Shown piece after piece: positions 1 through 9,099 of a DNA stretch of 20,176 bases. The position numbers and the translations under genes are program-made. The stretch is from contig JADNRV010000640.1 in NCBI GenBank assembly GCA_015499995.1, forward strand, positions 1-20,176, in the 5' to 3' direction. The notes below the pieces were generated by a model, which had not been told where the DNA came from, made no database searches, and saw nothing but the letters and a program-made list of their open reading frames with translations. The stretch is from Flammula alnicola (Eukaryota > Basidiomycota > Agaricomycetes > Agaricales > Strophariaceae). Position 1 is the stretch's first letter; each line of letters opens with the position of its first letter.

Positions 1-572
1 GTGAGCAAGAATATAAGGAAGCATCTTCGAAACTCACTCACAATAGCCTTTGGAATCGTAAACGGAAAGCATTAGTTCGCGAGGGAACAATAGAGATGAT
101 CAAATTACGCACAGAACGGGAGTTGAGGACTATCAAGAAATCTGTCATTTCCGCACCGGCTTGACCACCAAAACCTAATCCTGCGGTGCCTATTGCGCTG
201 GGGGCAGACCAAGCTGAAAGAACAGCGACACAGACGCGTAAGCACATGAATCAAGATCCAGATTGCATCCAGAAGAAAATTAAGACGAACTTCCGTCATC
301 CAACCTGGCAATGACTATGCCACTTCCTGCTCTAGCAGAAAACACAAAGCCTGCCTTGACAATAGTAAAGATTGCAAAGCCTTTTGCATTCTCAAGTATA
401 GCGCGTGGGATGACGCCATCCAGTCCGTTATTACCGTTGTCAACGAATGATTTGACTGTGGGCAGCTTCGGTAAGCAACGGCTGGAGGAAGTAGAAAGAG
501 AGCCCTACATATCTTGGCAGCTTTTTCGCATTCTTTGGGGAGTGGTTGGGGTAGCGGATTGCCGAGCTTCAT
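1..572 (-). CDS. SYLF-domain (Ysc84/SH3YL1-like) protein, 5' part
   Basis: The SYLF (DUF500) domain of yeast Ysc84/Lsb3 and human SH3YL1 binds phosphoinositides and F-actin at endocytic patches. Exons on the minus strand are 572-509, 455-291, 213-113 and probably a 6-nt exon at 47-42, after which the gene leaves the window. The joined exons are in frame (64+165+101 nt). They begin MKLGNPLPQPLPKECEKAAK and continue with the family landmarks GVIPRAILENAKGFAIFT, AGSGIVIARL, then WSAPSAIGTAGLGFGGQAGA and EMTDFLIVLNSRS. All of this is the N-terminal half of SYLF. The introns (456-508, 214-290, 48-112) have GT and AG ends. The ATG at 572 is the natural family start. The C-terminal half, and any SH3 domain, lie outside. 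The family assignment is sure; whether an SH3 domain follows cannot be seen. Confidence 0.9.
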
Positions 573-905
573 GGCAGTGGAAGCAGGAGGAGAATGTTTA
601 TTTAAGTAAGTAATTACAAATTAGTTATCTTATCCGTTTCGGATCAATCCATTCATTCAAATTGTGCCATAACAAGTGACGCCCATGTCGGCATTTCATG
701 GTAAAATCCTCCAGGGTCCTACCTACATGTGTCCGTACTCTTCGAGGCACCTATATACAGGGTCTTGCATAAATTCGTTCAGTTCATCTTGCGTGAGCTT
801 GTTTGTACAGATTTGCATATGTACAAAAAAGGTTGTCACGCCTGTCGCTTCCACGATCGTGAGGTACTGATAGATTTGACGTTCTCTCGATGACCTGCTA
901 CACCA
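573..905. other. Intergenic, upstream of SYLF gene
   Basis: This stretch of about 330 bases lies between the SYLF start codon and the transposase relic. It must hold the SYLF promoter on its left side. I see only short open frames with no recognisable protein, no convincing tRNA fold and no clear repeat. Confidence 0.5.
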
Positions 906-1262
906 ATGATCTCAGAAGAGCTGCGCGAGTCTGGCATTTTGAGCAGTAAAAGGTGCTCGAGAGATTGTTGAGCTTGCCGGCTGCACAGAGAGCAGTCTAC
1001 AAGATCCTCGCACTCTACCATGAGTATGGCCAAGTTAATCCTCATGCACACCGCTCTGGCCACCCTCACATCCTTGACATGTCAATGCTAAATTATATAT
1101 CATCCCTCTTGGATACAAATCCTACACTACATCTCGATGAAATTCAAGAGAAGCACGCTATTGAGGGCCCGAGGGTTAGACTATTCTGTGTTTTGTGGAG
1201 AAAAAGACCCGCAAAATCCATTGAAAAAGCGATAAAATCAAGGAACGGTCGCAACGATATTG
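906..1262 (+). pseudogene. Tc1/mariner-type transposase relic (N-terminal part)
   Basis: The main open frame (953-1262) reads AVYKILALYHEYGQVNPHAH, then a HRSGHPHILDM stretch and NYISSLLDTNPTLHLDEIQE. This is the helix-turn-helix and linker region of Tc1/mariner-like DDE transposases that are abundant in basidiomycete genomes. Upstream, other frames supply ISEELRES (from the ATG at 906) and REIVELAGCTE (about 958-990), so at least two frame changes separate pieces of the same N-terminus. After the LDEIQE motif the similarity degrades, and no catalytic DDE domain follows. Terminal inverted repeats were not found. It is a dead fragment; the exact ends are approximate. Confidence 0.75.
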
Positions 1263-1924
1263 CGACGGTGAGTTTCAACTCCCCAATATTGTATAGATCA
1301 TTCAAAGTCCATCCTTATGATAGTCTAAGCCTAAGCCTGCATGCTGCGAGTTGCGGCGGAGCCAGAGCCATAATAATCTGTAGAGAAGAGCAGGTAGGAT
1401 GAGTGTAAGGGGAGGACATGGGGAGCATGAAGGAAGTGAGAGTTGATGACAAGCGGTCTGGCCCGATACTGGTGTTTGTGGGGAAATATTAAAATAAATA
1501 AAATAATAAATCAAAAAATCAAAAAATCGAAGGAGGGAGAGGGAGAAATCTATTGCTTTTCACCAATCTCTTTGTTTGCGCTCAACTGTGCCCTGGCTGA
1601 TAACATGGGCATGTGCGTGCACCGCCTGGTTTGGTTTGGTCATTGACTCTAGCTTAGATTGTGATTCTCGCCTGTCAGCTCCTGGACCCTTTTTGACTCC
1701 GGACCCTTTTCCCAGAACCCTTTTCTCAGAATTTACGCCCTATTTTCTGCACGGATACTCGCTTAGATGTGAAGTGAATCAAGTCTGCTCACGGCTGGGT
1801 GATTGTTGGCTTGCCCTTGGCAAACTCGCTTAGATCTGTCTGCCAAGCATCTTCTGGGATGCCTCGCAATCACAATAACCGCTCATTTGGGTGCGTAAAA
1901 TTTAATTTTTAGTGAGCTACTAGG
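1263..1924. other. Non-coding, repeat-like spacer
   Basis: No gene is supported here. The stretch contains an A-rich run (about 1488-1530), three copies of ACCCTTTT (1686-1693, 1703-1710, 1717-1724) and three copies of a GCTTAGAT-containing motif (1646-1659, 1757-1768, 1824-1835). Lying between a transposase relic and a decayed gene, it is probably old mobile-element debris. Confidence 0.5.
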
Positions 1925-3275
1925 CTATCCTATGGTCTCAACACCTTTCCAACCCTCACTACAGGGCTTACTTGGCTGCTTCGCATTTCTTCCCCTGCAA
2001 TTCACCTTTTTGCAATCCCGGCATGGATTCCCACAGTTTTTGACACATTGACGACCTGAGCACGTAGAAATTCCGCATTTTCGACATGTTCATTCATGCC
2101 TGACTTTATCCGCCACTTTCGGCAATCTAGTTCATCTTGAACCCGCTTCCTGGCAACTTTCTTGGCATCTGTGTGAGGGTGTCGATGTTGCACGGGCCGG
2201 TTGCGTATTGGGTCGGAATGACCTGGCATCGTCAAAGAGAGGCGCTGGTGCTGGCCAGATAGAAGAGGTAGTACCTGGGACAGACTACCATATTATTAGT
2301 GACTTGAACAATATATAAGGGAAGAAAGAAATACATACAATTTTCCCAGATAATAGTTGTACTGTAACACTCCCTCCGCCCACCACAGCCTTCCGTGGCC
2401 TTCCTACAGGCGGCTTTGGAATGTCGGCATGCCCATCTTCAGCGGCTGCCTTCTGCTTGGGCCCAGAGCCATGGGGACGACAACAGGACGGCGGGCACTT
2501 GCAGGGCGTCTGCGTTTTGGGCGTCCGCGTTTTGGGTGTCCTGCCACTGAGTCTGATGAGCTAGCGTGTTTGCGTTTTGGGTGCCGTGACCTTGAGTCTG
2601 GTGGGTTTGAAGCAGATGGTGTGTGAGTGGCTGTTTGCGTGGGTGTTGAAGCTGGTGCATCTTCAGCAACCAGCACAGACGAAGAGGGGTGGGAGAGGTG
2701 ATCTTCTTGGGCCTCGTTGTGAGCAGATCGTGGCGGAGAAGGTGATCTGAGGCCATGCAAGGGTGTTGGAACTCGTGTATCTTCAGTCACAAGCACAAAT
2801 GAGGGGGGATAGTTGTCAGCCTCATCGCAAGTGGATCGTGGTGGTGGCGAAGGCGACCCTAGGCTGACGCCGTCTGCGGAGTCGATAGAATACTCTAAAA
2901 TAGAAACTGTCAGGTGAGAACTTAAGGGAAGTGGGCTAGTTCACCGTTCACGTACCCGAGTCCGGCATGTCAACATCCATGGAAAGGATGGATTTGGGCA
3001 TGGCTCTGGCAAACCAAGCCTACAAATCAAATACAAATCAAATATCAGTTCACAACTTATAGAATGTTAGATAGAAAGAGGGAATTCTAACATATAGATT
3101 TCGAGGCAAAAGGCCAAATGTTGCAGTATAAGAATTGTGCTCCTCAGCTCCTGTGAACCGTATGCAACTGGTTCATTAGGATAGTCTGTATTCATCAGGG
3201 TGTTGTCCATGATTAATATCCTGTATTCACCGTGTTCATTTTCTGCTTGAAGAGCCGCGGAGAGGCAAAAGGATG
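1925..3275 (-). pseudogene. Decayed gene with AT-hook-like and Cys-cluster motifs
   Basis: The minus strand holds pieces of one protein joined by plausible introns (3230-3168, 3091-3020, 2955-2895, 2338-2275), but with frame breaks between pieces. In order, one reads ALQAENEHVAYGSQ; then in another frame TATFGLLPRNLY joined to AWFARAMPKSILSMDVDMPD; then EYSIDSADGV and a Ser/Pro-rich section containing an imperfect repeat of about 45 residues (SPSPPPRS..VLVTEDTRVPTP / SPSPPRS..VLVAEDAPASTP). Next come basic RGRP and VGRPRK stretches like AT-hooks. Finally, after a one-base break near 2086, comes a cysteine cluster with spacing C-x2-C-x4-C-x4-C-x3-C-x3-C-x2-C-x4-C, ending at a TAG (1925-1927). 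No clean start codon is evident. The cluster looks like a small zinc- and DNA-binding module of the kind found in repeat-associated fungal genes (inference). No named family was recognised. Confidence 0.55.
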
Positions 3276-3876
3276 ACGAGGAGGCTTAGTACGAGTCGAT
3301 TAGTAGGAGTCGAGTTTCAGAACGCGGCGCGCGCATTGAGACGTATCACGTGCCTCCTTACATAATTTTCAGTATCCAGTATCCAGTATCCGACACACGC
3401 ATGAGATACTGGCCAGCGGTCTTGAAGCGGTTCTGACGTTTGAATCAATGATGTGACCTATTCGTGACACAGTCATCAAAGTTGCTCTATTGGGTAGGTG
3501 GCAACGGTGTACAAACAACTTTCAGCAAATCGTGAACTGAACGATATTATGCAAGACCCTGTAATATATTCGACGTTGCAGGATGGGCGGCCCCTTGAAT
3601 TCATTCACCCTATCGCCTCCTCCCACTTCCCCACCACCTCTCGCACTGTCCAAGTTTCTGCTTTGCGTCGAGACTACACACGCATTTATCCTTGCGTAGC
3701 CACAAGAACTCCGCAAACCATTCCATCGGTCGTTCAACAGGCGGTGTAGTGTAGCCCTGAGTTTGGCAAATTGGGCACAGCCATTTTCTGAACGAGAGGT
3801 CTCGCCAGTAAGTGGTGCAGCCAGAATGCATTCCATCCACCTGTCTCATCCCCTTCTCTTCTCAGATTATTCCACA
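3276..3876. other. Intergenic spacer before surface-protein gene
   Basis: About 600 bases without a supported gene. It contains a 7-bp tandem repeat at 3371-3391 and must include the promoter and leader of the gene starting at 3877. A pyrimidine-rich stretch (about 3840-3872) precedes that ATG. The short open frames here show no recognisable protein. Confidence 0.45.
3371..3391 (+). repeat. Three tandem copies of AGTATCC
   Basis: Three perfect head-to-tail copies of the heptamer AGTATCC lie in the spacer between the decayed gene and the surface-protein gene. Too short to be a minisatellite of note; it may be slippage or part of a promoter. Confidence 0.8.
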
Positions 3877-5822
3877 ATGTTGACGAGCAAGAGTTGTCAT
3901 TTTTGGCCAAGTGTTGTTCTTCTGTGGCTTTCAAGTTTCTCGCTGGTGCAGAGCACGGTAACACCGTTTATGCAGCAGGTCCGATTCATTCTGTTGTCTG
4001 ATAATTTTCCTCGTTGATCGCATCTATGCTTTGCCTCAGTCTTTCTTCTTTGACTGGAATATCCCCGGGCAAGCTGTTCCTATACCCACTACACGTCTGT
4101 CCAGTTTTTTTTTGCGGACCGTTGTTTTTCAACTGAAATTTGCGTAGAGCAATGCCAAAGTATTCACATTGTCTGGTCACGGAGCACTGCAACTGGGTCA
4201 GTCATCTTCGAGAGACGAAATTATTCTTTCTAACAAGTCACAGGCCAAATCCAACTGCACCTTATTATCTCCAGGTTTACACGTCGTAAGATTTCTTTCC
4301 ATTTACGTGCCACTAAGGCTCTTCTAATCGCTCCGGCAGGGCTTACACCATTCCAATCGTTATTCCAGTAGGAGACGTTCTTAGTTATGTGAGTTGTTTC
4401 CGCACTCGACAGATGGGCATTCACTCATAGAATTCATTGATTAGGATTGGGCCGTTCCTTTTGCTCCAGGAACTCTTGTACGTGTTAACAAATTGCTATG
4501 TCTCATTCCCACCTAAACAACCTTCAGTACCAAATATGCATGTTTGATAAATTTGGGAACACTGGAGGTTGTCAAGCGACTTATACAGTTATACCTCCCA
4601 GCTCAACGCCAACATGCGCAAATGTGACATTTGCTCCGCAACTCGGTGTCTCAGCTATAGTCGACAATGGACCGATGTCCCAATTCGGTTGGGTTGACCA
4701 AGTCGGTTCATAGCATTCCACTTTCATGCTTATCTTTCTGATCATGCTCCTGACAGTGTACAGATATTTCTCTGATACCAACAAACGGAACCGCTCCGTA
4801 TACCCTCACAGTAATATATATTTTCCTTTGTATCGCGTAGATGTAATATCTAACATTTCGCAGGTTGCACCAGCTCTCCATCCTCCTTATAATATAACAT
4901 CGTTTGATGCCAAACCTATAAACTGGACCGTCAGCCTTAATTGGGCATCGCCGTTTTTTATCAGCCTGGTCGATGCGAACGGAAGCAGTTGGGCTAATGG
5001 ACCTTTACATGCTGGAGGCGGAGGGACGATCGCGTGTTTAGCGGGGAATGTGACTAGGTAAGCTGGCTGCCCAGTATCTTGTTCGATTTTATGTAAACTT
5101 AGTTTCTGTCTTTTAGTTCGAGCGAAGAAGTCAAACTGCCCATCGCGATTGGGTCCGGAGTTGGTGGATTGGTAGTTGGGATCCTGCTTGGGCTGTTAGG
5201 AGCATATCTTTTCCTGAAACGGCGCTTTAACCGGAAACTTGAAGCAAGCCGCTTCGTGGACCTGCCTTCAGGGCCTGGCACTCCAAATGCTTTAATGTTT
5301 AATCATGGGTCAGGGCCAGCGCAATATAGGCCGGTGCCTACGACGTCATCTTCAGGTGCAGTCAGTAACTCATTGCAAATGTCTAATCCTTCAACTCTCC
5401 TCCACCGAATGGGCCCCGGAACATCGCACTACCAAGTGGAACCATTTTCTATGCCAGATGAAGAAGGGCGCATGACGACGGAAATTCGATCCCCTACATC
5501 TGCTTATGTACGAAGAAATTTGGGCCGTGTCGTGTCGGCTCATGAGCCTGCTCCTATCGCACCTCCTGCTGGTGGTCAAAGCCAGGTCTACGTTCTTCAC
5601 CATGATAGCAACGTCCCTCCAGTGACGATTTATCATCAAGACGGAACCCAAATTGTCGAACTTCCGCCTCGCTATCCGCCGTATTCGTCATCACAGAGCG
5701 AAGTGCTCAGCGAAGGGCGCAGTGCCAGTGATAGTCGAAGCGAAGGTACTTCGGGAAACGAGCTAATATTACACCAATCGAGACAACCAAATCAGATACG
5801 GAAGCCAGCACATTCTCCGTAG
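3877..5822 (+). CDS. Single-pass surface protein with duplicated extracellular domain
   Basis: Ten exons (3877-3978, 4040-4094, 4148-4196, 4244-4285, 4340-4388, 4445-4477, 4528-4701, 4757-4810, 4864-5057, 5117-5822) join in frame to 485 residues. Residues 1 to about 26 are a signal peptide (hydrophobic core VVLLWLSSFSLVQS). The ectodomain has two related modules, each opening with Cys: CQSIHIVW...APYYLQVYT...DWAVPF...YQICMFDKFGNTGG and CTDISLI...APYTLTV...NWTVSL...FFISLVDANGSSW. A membrane helix (about 260-284, GLVVGILLGLLGAYLFLKRR) follows, then a long cytosolic tail of about 200 residues rich in Ser, Pro and Tyr. I recognise it as a conserved type of basidiomycete membrane protein of unknown function. 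The topology resembles fungal surface sensors such as Axl2 or Msb2, but that is only analogy. Its 3' end faces LAS1 with a 184-bp gap. Confidence 0.85.
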
Positions 5823-6006
5823 CCTTTCAGCACACGTAGCGGGAGACTAATTGGCTTTTATTTTCCTTCGCTCACCTCCGTGTACTTTGCGCGTTTTTCT
5901 TTGCAAATTTTGGGTTTGTCTACGGCGGACACGTAGACTAGTGGCATATATCAGGGTAGCATTTGTGACGAGCATAACGAGTTTAATGCCGAATACTACT
6001 GACAAA

Positions 6007-7699
6007 CTAATTTACATAAACACCAATTGGGCAGCATTGCCAATCCTTATTTTCTTCCAAAGTACGCCAACCTGGGGCGGAAATATCGTGGGCAGGATTC
6101 TGCACCAATACTCGCTTGTCTGGTAACGCTTCAGCTGTCGACAATTGATAGGCTTGCAGGAGATCATGTCGCTCCTTCATGACATCAAGGTCATTTGGAT
6201 CCCAGGCCTGGTGAGAGTAGTCATTATCAAAATGGCCAAGGTCTCGCGAAGAGTGCAGCTTACAGTTTTCGGAATTTGAGAGGGTGGCCTTAGTAGCAAT
6301 GCTGTGATTGCCTCGAATTCTCCTTGGCCAGAGGTGAGACTCCTGAACAAGGCAAGCGTCCTTTGGTTACCGAGTCAATAAATTCGATAAACTTGAGAAC
6401 CTGAATTACATACGCTGATTGGCTTGACATAAGTGATGGATCGTATCCCAATCCTTTCATGAGGTTTGACAAGGTATCTTTTTTCAGATCAATATATGAG
6501 GGCAAGGAGTTGATCCAGGTTTTAATGGTCCATGATACCCAGCAGGCGATATACATATAATATGATGGGTCGCTCTTGGGTTCTCCACCCTCGTTCGCTG
6601 TGTGCGGCCCTAGGAGTATCGAGACAAATTGTCGGCATAGCACATGAGGAAAGTCTGTATGCATAGCTTGCGCATGCCGCAAAAGTGGATCCCAAAAAGC
6701 TATAGAAGCCTTGCTGGGGAAGAGTGAATCGCTGGATGGTTGTCTCTTTCTGTTTCATCATCAGTCACCGAGAAATCGGAGAGCGAAAATGACGAACTTC
6801 TTGGACAGTGGCACAAGCATCCCTTTCTCGGCAAGACCATCGCAAAATCTCTCCAGGGCCCATGTTTCTTTCGCGTCTATGTCTGTTGCTGTACCGTCGA
6901 GAGACTGAATTGTCCAGCCAACCTCTCCGGCGGCAACGTTTGCCACGAGTTTGCTTTCGGCTATCCAGCGCTCGAGATCTCTTAATATGTTCACTAGTCT
7001 CGGCCTGTATTGGGTCATCAATGAGACATCTCGTGTCAAAGTTTTCATCGTGTTTCTGTAAAGCTTCAACATGGGTGTGAGTGGTCTGATGGGTGTTGAC
7101 ATTTGCTGTGCGGTGGAGACTGGGTTGAGGGTCGGAAGGAAATAATTGTTCAATAGCCATAACATAGACTGGCAAGGAAAGGGCATGAGCGATAATCTTC
7201 AGAATACGATGCCAGATGACATACTTGTCTACTTGCCTCCCTCAGGAGGTCAAGACTGGGGAGATCCTCATGGGTAGCAGCGTGGCGAAGTTCTACCAGC
7301 CAGCTCGGGATGCCTAGTTGTTGGGCTAAAGATATGATAGACCTTGCGTACGTTCCAACTTGGAGGGGGTCGACAAGGCCATTGACAAGTCTGAGGATGG
7401 CCGTCGCATAACTTTGTCTGAGAGAAAGAGCAGAGAGCGAAATTTGTTTCTCATCTTGAACGATAACTACTAGAAGTGCGAGGGTGGACTCAATGGCATG
7501 GGGCAGAGCTGTCACAGCTTTCCATGCAGAAATCTGTGAAAGAAGGTCAAGTGGACGAGTTGTACAGTGGCTTGAGAAGACTCACCCTATGTATTGCGAA
7601 TATTTTAGACTCGATATCGCTCTCGTCACCATAGATGCACGCGCATATCTGTTCCAGTTCAGCTAAAGAGGACCAAGGAACTCTTCTGGGAAGCCTCAT
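6007..7699 (-). CDS. LAS1: Las1, pre-rRNA ITS2 endoribonuclease
   Basis: Las1 is the HEPN-fold nuclease that, with the kinase Grc3, cuts ITS2 during 60S subunit maturation in the nucleus. Exons on the minus strand are 7699-7586, 7533-7225, 7168-6794, 6745-6414, 6342-6264 and 6207-6007. They sum to 1410 nt, 469 residues, close to yeast Las1 (502). The protein starts MRLPRRVPWSSLAELEQICA, as family members do. The catalytic RHxxxH motif is RHAATH at residues 121-126 (yeast Arg129, His130, His134). The conserved C-terminal end is PGWR...W..CPIGVYVN. The ATG at 7699 was chosen by family alignment; an in-frame ATG at 7882 would extend it but overlaps the start of the divergent neighbour. The third intron (6746-6793, 48 nt) has a weak donor, GTCATT; an alternative uses GTCCAA upstream with an acceptor at the CCAG about ten bases downstream (intron 75 nt). 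Confidence 0.92.
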
Positions 7700-7866
7700 T
7701 GTACGAATGCCAAGCAGCAGTTGACCAAAAAAGCAGTTTAAAAGTAGCCCGCGATCTAATCTAATCTCGATGTATGTGGTAAGGGCAGCATTATCGAAAC
7801 CCCTTATTAGACTGCCTTCAATACTACTACCAAGTCCCACCGACGGTTTCTTCACAAACTGCCACC
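7700..7866. promoter_or_regulatory. Bidirectional promoter, LAS1 and SH3BGR-like gene
   Basis: Only 167 bp separate the start codons of LAS1 (minus) and the SH3BGR-like gene (plus), so both promoters must lie here or overlap the first exons. No canonical TATA box is evident. Inferred from gene layout only. Confidence 0.55.
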
Positions 7867-8931
7867 ATGCCTTCACCGCCAATTACGCTTTATATGACCA
7901 CAATCGCGTCTCAGCCCGCTCTGCGGCAACGTCAAGGTGTGTTGAAGCGCCTCCTATCCCCAAAAGCCCGATCTCAGGGTTTTCATTCATGCAGAATACA
8001 TTTTTCGCATCTTGCAGGTCAAGAAGATACCCTTTACAACTTATGACCTTGCTTCGGACGAGGATGCTAAACGCCTTTGGAGGAGAAAAGTCCCTGTAGG
8101 TCGGTATTTCATCTGTGGACTCTAACTACAGGTATCGCAGCCAACACTTGACGCGTTATATTTGTGTAGACAAGCAGCAGCTTCCTGGAATTCTTGTGGG
8201 CGGAAAGTTCCCTGGCGTATGTACTCGTTTACTCATAATTCCTGAATGGAACAATTGTCTTATGAACTGATCTTACTAGACCTTTGCGGAATTGTGAGTA
8301 CCTTCAAGCCGAAGAATTCCCCCCATTCCATCTAACGTGCTTCATCCCAACCAGCGAAGACGCGGTTGAACACGACGAGCTCGATATATTTCTTCGACTA
8401 AACGAGAAATGGGACCCTGCATTCGACGAGGACAGGCCCCCACCCCCCGTCAAGCCCGTCGGCATCCCAGGCGCATCCTCGCCCCTGCAGATGACTCCCG
8501 ACCATCTCAAGAGCAAAATGTTTCCCAAGTCCTCCTCGCCCTCGCCGCTGAAGGGCAAAAACACCCCAGTCAACAAGAAGACAGGCGAACTAGACCTTGG
8601 AGACGAGCTGAGTGGATATGGTCTTCAAGGGGTGAAGGTGACGCAAGACGAGCTGGCCGATCTGATTGCGGAACTCGGTCTGGACGGAGATGATGCTGGC
8701 GATTTAGTGAAGGGATTGAGCGAGCTGACAACGCCACCTCTGAAGCAGTCGAAGGCCACGGAAAAGCAGCCACAGGAGAAAAGAAATGAGAAAGATAACG
8801 AGGTGAAAGTTGAGGCTAAATCGACCAAAGGAGACGAGGTCAAAAGTGGCGAGGAAAGTAAAGGAGACTCCAAGGCAGACAAAGGCGATAGCGCCGTCGA
8901 AGAACTCAAACCCTCGCTGGAGAAGGCTTGA
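7867..8931 (+). CDS. SH3BGR/glutaredoxin-like protein without cysteine
   Basis: Five exons (7867-7936, 7995-8099, 8170-8216, 8280-8293, 8355-8931) join to 813 nt, 270 residues. Residues 1 to about 95 form a thioredoxin-fold domain of the SH3-binding glutamic-acid-rich (SH3BGR) type. It begins MPSPPITLYMTTIASQPALR and contains KKIPFTTYDLASDEDAKRLW and the cis-proline and glycine region LPGILVGGKFPG. The glutaredoxin CxxC site is absent; I find no cysteine in the whole protein, so it cannot act as a thiol oxidoreductase. The rest is a Pro-rich linker, an acidic helical stretch (LADLIAELGLDGDDAGDL) and a Lys/Glu-rich charged tail. It is probably a cytosolic adaptor (inference). The 14-nt fourth exon is required to keep both the frame and the TFAEFEDAVEHDEL motif. 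Confidence 0.9.
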
Positions 8932-9099
8932 AGGATCTGGATTACTATTGGAATGACTGGGACTATTGGAAGTTAAGGATGCTATCTATACATGTAATTT
9001 CAATGTACAACATATTAGGCTATTATCGGAATTGCGGATATACGACTCAAGGCGGAAAAAGGGTGCGCCTCGACACCAGAACGGTATTTCCTGGGCACG

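Noticed and set aside
311..613. 100-residue plus-strand open frame
   Set aside because: It is the antisense of SYLF exons 1 and 2, whose minus-strand translation matches the family residue by residue.
2404..2796. 130-residue minus-strand open frame as a standalone gene
   Set aside because: Coding-like sequence continues past both ends through an intron and a frame change, so it is a part of the decayed gene and not an independent gene.
3498..3836. Overlapping open frames on both strands as candidate genes
   Set aside because: No recognisable motif, no consistent splice partners, and the plus-strand signal-peptide ATG at 3877 explains the gene start better.
7700..7882. N-terminal extension of LAS1 to the ATG at 7882
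   Set aside because: Family members start at the MRLPRRVPW motif, and the extension would overlap the start codon of the divergent neighbour.
8304..8909. Long open frames opposite the SH3BGR-like gene tail
   Set aside because: They are shadows of the low-complexity charged tail on the plus strand. Their Ser/Leu-rich translations show no family resemblance and there is no start context or splice support.
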